64,000 nt of DNA, taken from DASRDR01 sp035550795. GTDB lineage: Bacteria; Methylomirabilota; Methylomirabilia; Rokubacteriales; DASRDR01. Positions within the stretch are counted from its first letter, which is position 1. Every line of letters begins with the position of its first letter. Made by a program: the position numbers and the translations under genes. The stretch lies in NCBI GenBank assembly GCA_035550795.1, contig DASZOL010000078.1:41436-105435 (forward strand). The letters run 5' to 3'. The notes beneath the pieces are model-generated. The model was not told where the DNA came from. It made no database searches and saw only the letters and a list, made by a program, of their open reading frames with translations. This document shows, one piece after another, positions 51,447 to 60,087 of this stretch.

Positions 51447-51786
51447 GGGAATCCTCCTGCGCGACGTCCAGCAATGCGTTGCGCCGCTGAGGCAAGGGTG
51501 TTTCGAGTGCTGGGCTGCAAGAGGATTGCCACGTTCCAGTGCGCGCGGACGGTCGAACGGCTCTCATCCGACGCCCTGTCTCCTGGCGGCGAGCGGTGTC
51601 GCTGCGCGGGCCGGCGCCGGCGCCAGGGTGGCGCGCAGGCGCCACGGCGTCACCGGGCCGGCGCGCGCGTGAGCGCAGATCGGGCTCCGGGCGCACCGAC
51701 GATCGAGCGGAAATGGGGCTGATGCGCCGCCGACCCGCGCCGACCGTGCGAGGCCCGGCAGGGCGGCGGGCCCCGGGCCGAACCGC
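51447..51786. other. Gap between poxB-like and DedA genes
   Basis: About 340 bp. The right part lies downstream of the DedA gene, the left part upstream of the PoxB-like gene and includes its ribosome binding site. GCGCCGGCGCCAGGGTGGCGCGCAGGCGCC near 51615-51643 is dense in GGCGCC-type inverted repeats but forms no clear terminator. No gene recognised. Confidence 0.5.
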
Positions 51787-52425
51787 TCACCCTCTCCGGC
51801 GAGAGCGAGGCGGGGCACCGGCCCGCGGACCCCGCCGGCGCCCGCGCCGCCGGAGCCAGAGGAACCCCGCCCCGCCCACGGCGGCGAGCCCCACCCCCGC
51901 GGCGCCGAGCGCCAGCCCGCCGTAGCGCTCCATCGCCGCGAGAGCCGGGCGGCCGAAGAGGTAGCCGCCGCCGACGAACGCCCCGGCCCAGAGCGTCGCC
52001 GCCACCAGGTCCCAGGCGAGGAAGCGCCCATAGCCGATGCCGCGCGCACCGGCGAAGGGCCACACCAGGACCCGGACGGTGGCCACAAACCGGCCGATGA
52101 CCACGACGCCGCCGCCGTAGCGCCGCAGGTAGTCGGTCGCCTCGACCGCCGCCTGGCCCTGGCGCCCGGCGACCCACCGGTACAGGGTCTGGAGGCGACC
52201 GCGAGCCAGGCGCCCGCCGAAGTACCAGAGGTGGTCCCCGATCATCGCGCCGGCCATGCCGGCGACAAGCGCGCCCCCGAGATCCACGCGTCGGGCGGCG
52301 GCGAGGACGCCGGCCGCGAGCAGAACGAGGCGTCCCGGAAACGGCAGGGCCGTCGCGTCGACGGCAGCGGCGGCCAGGACGCACGCATACGAGTACTCGG
52401 CGAGCCAGCCAAACGTCCAGTCCAT
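51787..52425 (-). CDS. DedA/SNARE-associated family membrane protein
   Basis: 212-residue inner-membrane protein with four to five helices. DedA motifs: A-L-P-F-P-G-R-L-V-L-L-A-A-G near 26-39, I-G-D-H-L-W-Y-F-G-G-R near 61-71, and R-F-V-A-T-V-R-V-L-V-W-P-F-A-G-A near 109-124 (usual F-x-P-x-x-R). It ends in an Arg-rich tail. Unlike the other DedA gene in the window it has no rhodanese domain. DedA proteins act in lipid/undecaprenyl-phosphate flipping and envelope homeostasis. Divergent from the PRC-barrel gene. Confidence 0.9.
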   Translation of the reverse strand: MDWTFGWLAEYSYACVLAAAAVDATALPFPGRLVLLAAGVLAAARRVDLGGALVAGMAGAMIGDHLWYFGGRLARGRLQTLYRWVAGRQGQAAVEATDYLRRYGGGVVVIGRFVATVRVLVWPFAGARGIGYGRFLAWDLVAATLWAGAFVGGGYLFGRPALAAMERYGGLALGAAGVGLAAVGGAGFLWLRRRGRRRGPRAGAPPRSRRRG

Positions 52426-52592
52426 CGCCCCATCCTACGCTGACGGCTGCCATGCCAGGACGTCGCGTCTTCATCGTCTCAGGACTCGCCTCCGCAGCTG
52501 CGTCCGGGTGGCACGCCGGATGCACCTGGGGACTGCGACACCAGAGGTCCGCGCACGCACAGGTGCGGTACGACTACAAAGGAGGGCACGCA

Positions 52593-53450
52593 ATGGAAAC
52601 CGCGAGGGATCCCCGACGAGGCGGGGCGGCGATCGCGTCGAGGCTGTGGCCGATCAAGCATCTCCAGAGCTTCACGATCGGGGCGACCGACGGCGACATC
52701 GGGACGATCGAGGACGTGTACTTCGACGATCTGAGCTGGACGGCTCGCTACCTGGTCGTCGACACGGGACGATGGCTCACGGGCCGCAAGGTCCTGATCC
52801 CGCCCGGGGCGCTCCGGGAGATCGACGCCGCCGGGCAGCGCGTCATCACGAGCCTCACCAAACAGCAGGTGCAGGACAGTCCCCCCATCGAGACGGACCG
52901 GCCCGTGTCGCGCCCGTACGAGATGGAGCTCTACGGGTACTACGGATATCCCTACTACTGGGCCGGCCCGTATCGCTGGGGTCCGACCCCGCTGGGCTAT
53001 GCCGGCCTCTATCCGCTCGGCGCGCCGCCGGCCGCCGAAGGGATGTCCCCCGCCGTGGCGGAGGAGCTGGCCGCGCGCGAGCGTGAGCAGGCGGATCCGC
53101 ATCTTCGGAGCGCCCGGGACGTGCGGGGCCACGGCATCAAGGCCACGGACGGCGAGCTGGGCCACGTGGAGGATTTCCTGCTCGAGGAGGATACCTTCGC
53201 CATCCGCTACATGGTCGTCGACCCGGTGAGCTGGTGGCCGGGACCGCACGTGCTCATCTCGACCGAATGGATCACAGCCGTGAACTGGGCCGATGCGCGC
53301 GTCGAGGTCGACGTCAGCCAGCAGCAGGTCCGCGAGGCTCCCCAGTACGATCCGTCCGCGTCGATCGATCGAGAGTACGAGGGCAGGTACTACGGCCACT
53401 ATGGCCGGCCGGGCTACTGGGAGCGGCCCGACGAGCGGTGGCGCCTCTAG
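52593..53450 (+). CDS. Tandem PRC-barrel domain protein
   Basis: 285-residue protein with two PRC-barrel domains: residues ~25-95 (T-D-G-D-I-G-T-I-E-D-V-Y-F-D-D ... R-Y-L-V-V-D-T-G-R-W-L) and ~180-250 (T-D-G-E-L-G-H-V-E-D-F-L-L-E ... R-Y-M-V-V-D). Between them is an aromatic segment (Y-G-Y-Y-G-Y-P-Y-Y-W near 114-123), with a second Tyr-rich patch at the C-terminus. ATG 52593 is chosen for its AAAGGAGGG site; longer in-frame starts upstream lack one. Cytoplasmic. PRC barrels bind RNA, protein or lipids; this two-copy form is common in soil bacteria and linked to stress, without a known mechanism. Confidence 0.9.
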   Translation: METARDPRRGGAAIASRLWPIKHLQSFTIGATDGDIGTIEDVYFDDLSWTARYLVVDTGRWLTGRKVLIPPGALREIDAAGQRVITSLTKQQVQDSPPIETDRPVSRPYEMELYGYYGYPYYWAGPYRWGPTPLGYAGLYPLGAPPAAEGMSPAVAEELAAREREQADPHLRSARDVRGHGIKATDGELGHVEDFLLEEDTFAIRYMVVDPVSWWPGPHVLISTEWITAVNWADARVEVDVSQQQVREAPQYDPSASIDREYEGRYYGHYGRPGYWERPDERWRL

Positions 53451-53657
53451 CCTAGATGCGCGCCCGATGCGCCCTCGGGGTCGCGGGTGCGCGACGACCC
53501 GGCGGGCGGCGAACGCACGCTCCCATCGCGCGCGCTCCGCCCGGGGCCGGGGCCCCGACGACCCGCCTGCCGTGTTCGCGCCCGGCGTCTCGCCACGAAG
53601 CCGGACCTGCGGCGCCATCCGGGGTGTGTCGCACAGGGAGCGAGAGCCGATGATCCC

Positions 53658-54791
53658 ATGACAGCGGAACCCCGCCCGCGTGCCCCGCGCCGCGGCGACG
53701 ACGAGGACAGGACCGCGGACTCCCGCGACAGCCCGCGGCGGCTGATCGGCTGGACCATCGCGGTGGTCGCGGCCATCGCGCTCGCCGTCTGGCTCCTCGT
53801 CCGTCTGCTGCCGGTCGTGCTCCTGGTCTACGTGAGCGCGCTCTTCGCGATGGGGTTCAGCGCGCTCATCCGGTTCCTGGACCGCCACCGCGCGCGGGCC
53901 CTCGGGCGCCGCCGCCTGCCCCGCTGGCTCGTCGTCCTGGCGGTCTATGTGACGATCCTGGCCGGAGCGGCCGCGCTCGCCGCAGCGGTGGTCCCCCCGC
54001 TCATCCAGCAGGGGCAGGGGCTGATCGGCGAGCTCCCGCGGCTCGTCGATCGGGCCCAGACGTTCCTCGTTGAGCGAGGCGTGCTGAGGGAGCGCCTCAC
54101 GCTTCGCGAGGCGCTGCAGCGGTCGCCCTTCGGGGGCACCGACGCCGTGGGCACCGTGGTCGGCGCGGCGTGGGGCCTCCTCGGGGGGCTCGTCGGCCTC
54201 GTGACGATCCTGATCCTCACCTTCTACTTCGTGGTCGAGTCCGATGACATCTTCAGGACGGCGGTGCGACTGGTTCCCGCGCCGCGGCGCCGGCGCGTCA
54301 CCGCGCTGGTGGGCGAGGTCGGACTCAAGGTCAGCGCCTGGCTCGGCGGCCAGTTCTTGCTGTCGGGGATCATCGGGGCAAGCACGGCGGCCGTCCTCGG
54401 ACTGATGGGCGTGCCCTACTTCGTCGTGCTCGCGGTCATCTCGGCCATCGGTGAGATGATCCCGGTCGTCGGTCCGTTCCTGGCCGCGATCCCGGCCGTC
54501 CTCGTGGCGTTGAGCGTGTCCTGGAAGCTGGCCCTGTTCGTGGCCGGGTTCTTCCTCGTCCAGCAGCAGCTCGAGAACCACCTGCTCGTGCCGAAGCTCA
54601 TGGAGCGCCAGCTGGGCATCAGCCCGGTGACTGTGATCATCGCCCTCCTGGTGGGGAGCGCGCTGCTGGGGATCGTCGGGGCGCTACTGGCCATTCCGAC
54701 CGCCGCCATCGTCCAGGTCCTCGTCCAGGAGATGGTCTTGCGCGAGCCCGAGAGCGGGGACTCCCGCGGCCGGGCGCCCACGTCCGCGTAG
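53658..54791 (+). CDS. AI-2E family permease (UPF0118)
   Basis: 377-residue membrane protein with about eight helices. Family marks: P-P-L-I-Q-Q-G-Q-G-L near 115-124, L-T-F-Y-F-V-V-E-S-D-D near 192-202, S-A-I-G-E-M-I-P-V-V-G-P-F-L-A near 260-274 and L-E-N-H-L-L-V-P-K-L-M near 305-315. Homologues have been linked to autoinducer export and to Na+/H+ antiport; which applies is unknown. ATG 53658 is used; longer in-frame starts add only Arg-rich sequence. It follows the PRC-barrel gene by 207 bp on the same strand. Confidence 0.93.
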   Translation: MTAEPRPRAPRRGDDEDRTADSRDSPRRLIGWTIAVVAAIALAVWLLVRLLPVVLLVYVSALFAMGFSALIRFLDRHRARALGRRRLPRWLVVLAVYVTILAGAAALAAAVVPPLIQQGQGLIGELPRLVDRAQTFLVERGVLRERLTLREALQRSPFGGTDAVGTVVGAAWGLLGGLVGLVTILILTFYFVVESDDIFRTAVRLVPAPRRRRVTALVGEVGLKVSAWLGGQFLLSGIIGASTAAVLGLMGVPYFVVLAVISAIGEMIPVVGPFLAAIPAVLVALSVSWKLALFVAGFFLVQQQLENHLLVPKLMERQLGISPVTVIIALLVGSALLGIVGALLAIPTAAIVQVLVQEMVLREPESGDSRGRAPTSA

Positions 54792-55466
54792 CACGCCGGC
54801 GCGCTCCAAGCTGCGGTGCGGCCGCGGCCCGCCGGCCCCGCGGACCCTATTGACAGGAGATGCGGGGTGCCGCATAAGCATCGGCGAAGGTTTCCCGCGC
54901 TCCCGACAGGTCATGAAAGGCGCGCGTAACGTGAGGCGATGCAGCCCCGGGCCCTCCGGCGTCTCGCATGCCGGACGCCATGAGAGAGAGCCGGCAGTGA
55001 GAGCACGGCCGCGAGCGAGGGCGTGGAACGCAGTCTCACCCCGCGCGGTGTTCTTTCGGGACCGGATCGGTGGGGATCACGGGCCGACGTCGTCGGCGCG
55101 ATCGTGACGTCGCCCCTGCGGATCCCCTACCGGCCCATCACGGACCGGCCCCGCGCGCACCCGGGCGTCCTCTTCTGGCAAGGGAGCCAGATCCTCGACT
55201 GGTACGTGGCCGAAACCGGGAGGCATCCTGACACGCCGTGACGCGCCCACGGGGCGACACGCCCGCGGCGCCGCGCCCGTCGCGCCCCCCCTGCTCCCCC
55301 TCCCCGGCGGCGTCTCGCCCGAGCGGCTCCGGCGGATCAGTGGCGCGGTGAGTCGCCTGCGCGAGGAGCTCGCCCGGCTCCGCGACCTCGATGACGCCCT
55401 CTTCGCCGGGACGCTCGAGCCGGTGCGCCGGCGCCCGCGCCGACCTGGCTGAGCGGCGAGGCGAAG
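54792..55466. other. 675-bp gap upstream of the amidase
   Basis: No confident gene. A 72-codon frame at 55023-55241 has no family features. In the last 200 bp an open frame ending with TGA 55450-55452, 14 bp before the amidase, encodes R-L-R-E-E-L-A-R-L-R-D-L-D-D-A-L-F and L-E-P-V, reminiscent of the C-terminus of small GatC/AtzG-like amidase partners, but no ATG, GTG or TTG start gives a sensible length; it may be a decayed or frameshifted partner gene. TTGACA at 54850-54855 has no matching -10 I trust. Confidence 0.45.
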
Positions 55467-56879
55467 TTGGATCCTACCGAGCTGTCCGTCGTCGAGGCAG
55501 GGCGGCTGCTGCGCCGGCGTCGCCTGTCCTCGGAGGAGCTCACGCACGCCTACCTCGACCGGATCGAGCGCCTCCAGCCCAGGCTCAATGCCTTCGTCAC
55601 GGTCACGCGCGACCTCGCCCTGCAGCAGGCTCGGGCCGCCGACCGCGAGCTCCGGGCGGGGCGGGACCGCGGACCTTACCAGGGCATCCCCATTGGGCAC
55701 AAGGACCTGTTCCTGACGCGGGGCATCCGGACGACCGCTGGCTCGCGGATCCTCGCCCGGTTCGTTCCTCGCAAGGACGCCACGGTGGTGGCCCGGCTCC
55801 GCGACGGCGGCGCGGTGCTCCTCGGCAAGCTCCAGACGCACGAGTTCGCCTACGGGGCCCTGTGCGACAGCCCGACCTTCGGCCCGGTCCGGAACCCCTG
55901 GGACCCCGCGCGCTCGCCCGGCGGCTCGAGCGGCGGGACGGCCGCGGCACTCGCGGCGCGACTGGTCGCTGCTGGCACCGGGAGCGACACTGGCGGGTCG
56001 ATCCGCATCCCGGCCGCGTGGTGCGGCGTCGTCGGCCTCAAGCCAACGTACGGCCGGGTCAGCCGTGCCGGTCTGATCCCGCTCGCCCCGACGCTCGACC
56101 ACGCCGGTCCCATGGGACGGCGTGTCGAGGACGTGGCGACGCTGTTCGAGGTCATCACGGGCGCGGATCCCGGCGATCCCTCGACGGCCGGCCTGCCCGC
56201 GCGGGGATCCGTCGTCCGCGGCCTCCGGCGCGGCGTCCGGGGTCTCGTCCTCGGCGTGCCGCGCGAGCACTTCTTCGAGCGGCTTGACCCGGAGGTCGAT
56301 CGGCTCGTCGGCGACGCCCTCCGCCTGCTCGAGGGGCTTGGCGCCCGGCTCGAGCCCGTGCGGCTGCCGCGGATCGGGTATGCCCACCCCGCGGCGCTCG
56401 CGATCATGCTCGCAGAGGGGACAGCCCTGCATTCCCGGTGGTTCCCCAGCCGGGCGGACGCCTACGCGGACGATGTGCGCCTGATGATCGAGCTCGGCAT
56501 GTTCGTGCCGGGGCCAGACTACGTGCGCGCTCTGAAGGCGCGCGACCTCCTCCGAGGGGAGGTCGACGCCGCGCTCGCCGGCCGGGTTCAGGCGCTCATC
56601 GTGCCGACGCTACCCGTCCCGGCCGTTCGCCACGGCGAATCCCGGGTCCGGATCGGCGACAGGACGGAGGCGGTCCGCACGGCCGTCTGGCGCCTCGCGC
56701 ATCCGTTCAACATCACCGGGCACCCGGCCCTCCAGGTCCCCGTCGGCTTCACCCGCGACGAGCTCCCGGTGGGGATGCAGATCGTCGGCGCGCCCTGTGA
56801 CGAGGCCACCGTCTTCCGGGTCGGCGCCGCGTACGAAGCCGCTGCCGGCTGGGCTCGCCGCGGGCCGCCGCTCGACTGA
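55467..56879 (+). CDS. Amidase (amidase-signature family, GatA/AtzE-like)
   Basis: 470-residue serine amidohydrolase. The Ser-cisSer-Lys triad is visible: K in G-I-P-I-G-H-K-D-L-F near 74-83, the Ser-rich P-G-G-S-S-G-G-T-A near 151-159 and nucleophilic Ser in G-S-D-T-G-G-S-I-R near 171-179. The C-terminus has the usual H-P-A-L-Q-V-P-V-G-F and P-V-G-M-Q-I-V-G. TTG 55467 is the only start giving the family N-terminus. A promoter lies just before the next gene, so the amidase may be separately transcribed. Physiological amide unknown; no GatB is nearby, so tRNA amidation is unlikely. Confidence 0.93.
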   Translation: MDPTELSVVEAGRLLRRRRLSSEELTHAYLDRIERLQPRLNAFVTVTRDLALQQARAADRELRAGRDRGPYQGIPIGHKDLFLTRGIRTTAGSRILARFVPRKDATVVARLRDGGAVLLGKLQTHEFAYGALCDSPTFGPVRNPWDPARSPGGSSGGTAAALAARLVAAGTGSDTGGSIRIPAAWCGVVGLKPTYGRVSRAGLIPLAPTLDHAGPMGRRVEDVATLFEVITGADPGDPSTAGLPARGSVVRGLRRGVRGLVLGVPREHFFERLDPEVDRLVGDALRLLEGLGARLEPVRLPRIGYAHPAALAIMLAEGTALHSRWFPSRADAYADDVRLMIELGMFVPGPDYVRALKARDLLRGEVDAALAGRVQALIVPTLPVPAVRHGESRVRIGDRTEAVRTAVWRLAHPFNITGHPALQVPVGFTRDELPVGMQIVGAPCDEATVFRVGAAYEAAAGWARRGPPLD

Positions 56880-56912
56880 CGGCCGCCTGCCGGGATCGCC
56901 CTCCGGGGTCGG

Positions 56913-56942
56913 TTGACCACTCACCGGGGGGCTCCCTATACT
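56913..56942 (+). promoter_or_regulatory. Sigma-70 promoter for the CoA-transferase/ABC operon
   Basis: TTGACC and TATACT (5/6 matches each) are separated by 18 bp. The -10 ends 9 nt before the ATG of the CoA transferase at 56952, so the transcript would be leaderless or nearly so. This is one of the clearest promoters in the window. Confidence 0.65.
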
Positions 56943-56951
56943 CGGCCCGTC

Positions 56952-58160
56952 ATGCCAGCCGCGCTCGAAGGCCTCCGCGTCGTCGACCTCACCGAGAACC
57001 TGGCCGGGCCCTTCTGCACGATGATCCTCGTCGACATGGGAGCCGAGGTGATCAAGGTCGAGCGGCCGGGGGGCGGGGACGAGAGCCGGCGTTTCCCGCC
57101 GTTCGTCCAGGGCGAGGGCGCCGGGTTCCTCACGCTCCACCGCGGGAAGAAGAGCATGGTCCTCGACCTGAAGGACGCGCGCGGACGCGAGGCACTCCGC
57201 CGGCTCGTCGCGCGGGCCGACGTCCTCGTGGAGGCGTTCCGCCCCGGCACGCTCGACCGGCTGGGCCTGGGTCCTGCCGAGCTGAGGGGGACGGACCGCC
57301 GGCTCATCGTCTGCTCGCTCTCGGGGTTCGGCCAGACGGGGCCTTACCGCGACCGGGGCGGCTACGACCTCATCGCGCAGGCGATGAGCGGTCTCATGAG
57401 CGTCACGGGGGAGCCCGGGCGCCCGCCGGCCAAGTGCGGCTTCCCGCTGTCCGACACCGGCTGCGGGATGTGGGCCGCCATCGGGATCCTGCTGGCGCTG
57501 GTCGCGCGAGAGCGCACGGGTGAGGGGCAGCACGTGGACGCCTCGCTCTTCGAGACGCCGCTCTCCTGGTCCGTCTGGCATGCCGCGCGCTACTTCGCCA
57601 CCGGCGAGGTGGTGGGCCCGATGGGCTCCGCCCACCCGTCGGGCGCGCCGTACCAGGCGTTCCAGGGCTCGGACGGTGAGTGGTTCGTCCTCTCGGCCAA
57701 CGCCCAGCGGCTCTGGGAGCGGTTCTGCCGGCTGATCGGCCGGCCGGAGCTCACCGCCGATCCACGTTTTGTCGCGAATGCCGATCGTGTGAGCCACCGG
57801 GAGGCGCTCGTGGCCGAGCTCACACCGATTCTCCGGAAGAGGCCCGCCGCCCACTGGCTCGGCGCGCTGGAGTCGGAGGGGATCCCCGCGGCACCGGTGA
57901 ACCGCCTCGACCAGGCCTTCGCCGAGCCCCAGGCCCGCGCGCGCGAGATGGTCGTCGAGCTGGACCACCCGGTCGCCGGCCGCCACCGCGTGCTCGGCGT
58001 GCCGGTCAAGCTCTCCGCCACGCCGGGCGCCGTCCGAGCGGCGGCACCCACCTACGGACAACACACGGAGGAGGTGCTTCGGACGCTCGGCTACGGGGCC
58101 GAGGAGATCCGGGCCCTCCAGGGCTCGGGGGAAGCGGTCCCCCAGGAGGTGCGCCGATGA
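56952..58160 (+). CDS. CaiB/BaiF-family CoA transferase (class III)
   Basis: 402-residue enzyme moving CoA between carboxylic acids in the cytoplasm. Class III features: V-V-D-L-T-E-N-L-A-G-P-F-C near 9-21, M-G-A-E-V-I-K-V-E-R-P near 29-39, and the catalytic Asp in G-G-Y-D-L-I-A-Q-A-M-S-G near 135-146 that forms the aspartyl-CoA intermediate. ATG 56952 sits just after the promoter. Its TGA overlaps the ATG of the solute-binding gene (ATGA), so import and CoA activation of one acid are probably coupled. Substrate unknown. Confidence 0.93.
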   Translation: MPAALEGLRVVDLTENLAGPFCTMILVDMGAEVIKVERPGGGDESRRFPPFVQGEGAGFLTLHRGKKSMVLDLKDARGREALRRLVARADVLVEAFRPGTLDRLGLGPAELRGTDRRLIVCSLSGFGQTGPYRDRGGYDLIAQAMSGLMSVTGEPGRPPAKCGFPLSDTGCGMWAAIGILLALVARERTGEGQHVDASLFETPLSWSVWHAARYFATGEVVGPMGSAHPSGAPYQAFQGSDGEWFVLSANAQRLWERFCRLIGRPELTADPRFVANADRVSHREALVAELTPILRKRPAAHWLGALESEGIPAAPVNRLDQAFAEPQARAREMVVELDHPVAGRHRVLGVPVKLSATPGAVRAAAPTYGQHTEEVLRTLGYGAEEIRALQGSGEAVPQEVRR

Positions 58161-59176
58161 TCGGCCGTCGCGTCGTCCTCTCGGTCCTCGCCGTCCTCGC
58201 GCTGACCACGCTGACCACCTCCCTGGCCGGCGCCCAGGGGAACCTCCGGGCGCCGCTCCCGGCGCCGCTCAAGATCAAGCAGGGCATGGCCAACGTCCCC
58301 GCCTTGTCGCCGCTCTACCTCCTGCCGGACGAGGCGAAGAAGTACAACATCCAGATCGAGCAGGTGATGTTCCAGCGGTTCGCGGACCTCCGCACGGCGC
58401 TCGCATCCGGGGACCTCGACGTCGGGCCGTTCGGGCCGCAGGACATTTCCCTGGCCGCGAGCCAGGGGGTCAAGAGCCTGGTCGGGGTAGCGGGGGTCGG
58501 GTCGGGGAACGACTGCCTGATCATCCGCAAGGGGGAGGACGTCCGGGCCTGGCCCGAGCTGCTCGGCAAGGGGATCGGCGTGGGCGCCGGCTCCATCTCC
58601 TGGCTCAAGTTCACCGCCTCGGTGACCGAGAACGGCGTCGACTACCGGAAGCTCAGGATCGTCAACATCATGGGCGGCGGCGCGAACTACCTGAAGGCGC
58701 TCCAGGCCAAGGAGATCGACATGGCCGTGGTCTGGCAGCCCTTCTGCGCCCAGGCCATCACCGAGGGCTGGGGCGCCTACCCGACCCTCAACCACAACCA
58801 GTCGAAGACGGTCGGTGGGCAGCTCGGCGTCTTCGCCGTGAATCGCGGATTCCTCGAGAAGCACCCCGACGCCGTGCAGAAGCTCGTGATCGCGTACCTT
58901 GACACGCTCAGCTTCGCCCAGGCGAACGCGGGGAAGTGGGCCGAGGTCTATGCCCAGAAGGCGGGGCTCCCGGTGCAAGTGGCGCAGGAGTCCATCCGCA
59001 TCACGAGGCTCGACCACACGCTGCCGCTCGAGACGATCAAGCGGATGACGAAGTTCCTCGCCGACACCGGGATCGTCCAGAAGGACGTCTCGGGCGAGAT
59101 CGCCCAGTACTATACGTACGACTTCCTCGTGAAGGCGACCGGCAAGAGCGCGGCCGAGCTGGGCCAGAACCAGTAG
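58157..59176 (+). CDS. ABC substrate-binding protein, nitrate/sulfonate/taurine (NMT1) type
   Basis: 339-residue periplasmic binding protein. Signal peptide at residues 1-27 (V-L-S-V-L-A-V-L-A-L-T-T, cleavage after L-A-G-A). The SsuA/TauA-type pattern includes L-D-V-G-P-F-G-P-Q-D near 92-101, W-P-E-L-L-G-K-G-I-G-V near 134-144, M-A-V-V-W-Q-P-F near 192-199 and the C-terminal helix. ATG 58157 has AGGAGGT and overlaps the CoA-transferase stop. Permease and ATPase follow. The family handles sulfonates, nitrate, pyrimidines and aromatic acids; pairing with a CoA transferase suggests an organic acid. Confidence 0.93.
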   Translation: MIGRRVVLSVLAVLALTTLTTSLAGAQGNLRAPLPAPLKIKQGMANVPALSPLYLLPDEAKKYNIQIEQVMFQRFADLRTALASGDLDVGPFGPQDISLAASQGVKSLVGVAGVGSGNDCLIIRKGEDVRAWPELLGKGIGVGAGSISWLKFTASVTENGVDYRKLRIVNIMGGGANYLKALQAKEIDMAVVWQPFCAQAITEGWGAYPTLNHNQSKTVGGQLGVFAVNRGFLEKHPDAVQKLVIAYLDTLSFAQANAGKWAEVYAQKAGLPVQVAQESIRITRLDHTLPLETIKRMTKFLADTGIVQKDVSGEIAQYYTYDFLVKATGKSAAELGQNQ

Positions 59177-59184
59177 GAGAGCTG

Positions 59185-60054
59185 GTGGCGCGCGCGGCGA
59201 GCAGCGCCGTCCCCCGACCCGGAATCGCCTCCGGGCCGGCGACGCGCGCCGGAGAGACCCTCGCTCTCCGGCGCGTGCTCCTGGCTCTCCTGCTGCCGGT
59301 GGCCTTCGGCGTCCTCTGGGAGACCGCCGTCCGCCGGCGGTGGCTCCCGGAGGGAATCGTGCCCTCGCCCCGCCAGGTGCTCGAGTCCTGGTACGTCTGG
59401 GTGGTGGGCCAGAGCGGGTTCACGCTCTCGCCCTACTCCGGCACCTGGCTCGATACCGTCCTGTTCTCCGGGCGGCGGGTCCTCCAGGGGTTCGGCCTCG
59501 CGGCCCTGGTCGGGATCCCGCTCGGCATCCTGATCGGCTGGAACCGGCGCGTCCAGAACGTCATCGATCCCTCGATCCAGATGCTCCGGCCGATCCCCAT
59601 CACGGCGTGGCTTCCCTTCTCCATCGCGGTGTTCGGGATCTACGACGCGTCGGCGCTGTTCCTGATCGGGCTCGGCGCCTTCTATCCGATCGTGGTGAAC
59701 ACCACACACGGCGTCCGCGACACGAGTCGCCTCCTGATCCGCGCGGCCCGGATGCTCGGCGCCGGCGAGCGGACCATTCTCTTCCGGGTCGTCTTCCCGT
59801 CCGCGTTGCCCGCCATCTTCACCGGTCTGCGCCTCGGCATCGGGATCGCGTGGACCGCGGTGATCGTCGCGGAGATCGTCGCGGTGAAGTCCGGCCTCGG
59901 CTACGTCCTCTGGGACGCGTACTACGTGAGCCGGATGGACATCTGCGTGGCCGCCATGGTCACGGTGGGCTTCCTCGGCTTTCTCTCGGACCGGGTTCTC
60001 CACGGCGTCTCCCGGCGCGTTCTCCGCTGGCGCGCCCTGGAGGCGCACACCTAA
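59185..60054 (+). CDS. ABC permease, SsuC/TauC type
   Basis: 289-residue inner-membrane permease with six helices. Family marks: P-S-P-R-Q-V-L-E-S-W near 60-69, L-G-I-L-I-G-W-N near 112-119, R-P-I-P-I-T-A-W-L-P-F near 139-149 and the EAA loop R-A-A-R-M-L-G-A-G-E near 190-199. GTG 59185 is used, preceded by TAGGAGAG. Second ABC component of the operon. Confidence 0.93.
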   Translation: MARAASSAVPRPGIASGPATRAGETLALRRVLLALLLPVAFGVLWETAVRRRWLPEGIVPSPRQVLESWYVWVVGQSGFTLSPYSGTWLDTVLFSGRRVLQGFGLAALVGIPLGILIGWNRRVQNVIDPSIQMLRPIPITAWLPFSIAVFGIYDASALFLIGLGAFYPIVVNTTHGVRDTSRLLIRAARMLGAGERTILFRVVFPSALPAIFTGLRLGIGIAWTAVIVAEIVAVKSGLGYVLWDAYYVSRMDICVAAMVTVGFLGFLSDRVLHGVSRRVLRWRALEAHT

Positions 60055-60087
60055 CGCGGCCGGCCCCCCCGGGGTCACGCCGATTCC

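Noticed and set aside
55023..55241. 72-codon plus-strand frame before the amidase
   Set aside because: No ribosome binding site, no recognisable features and low plausibility of composition; left as unassigned.
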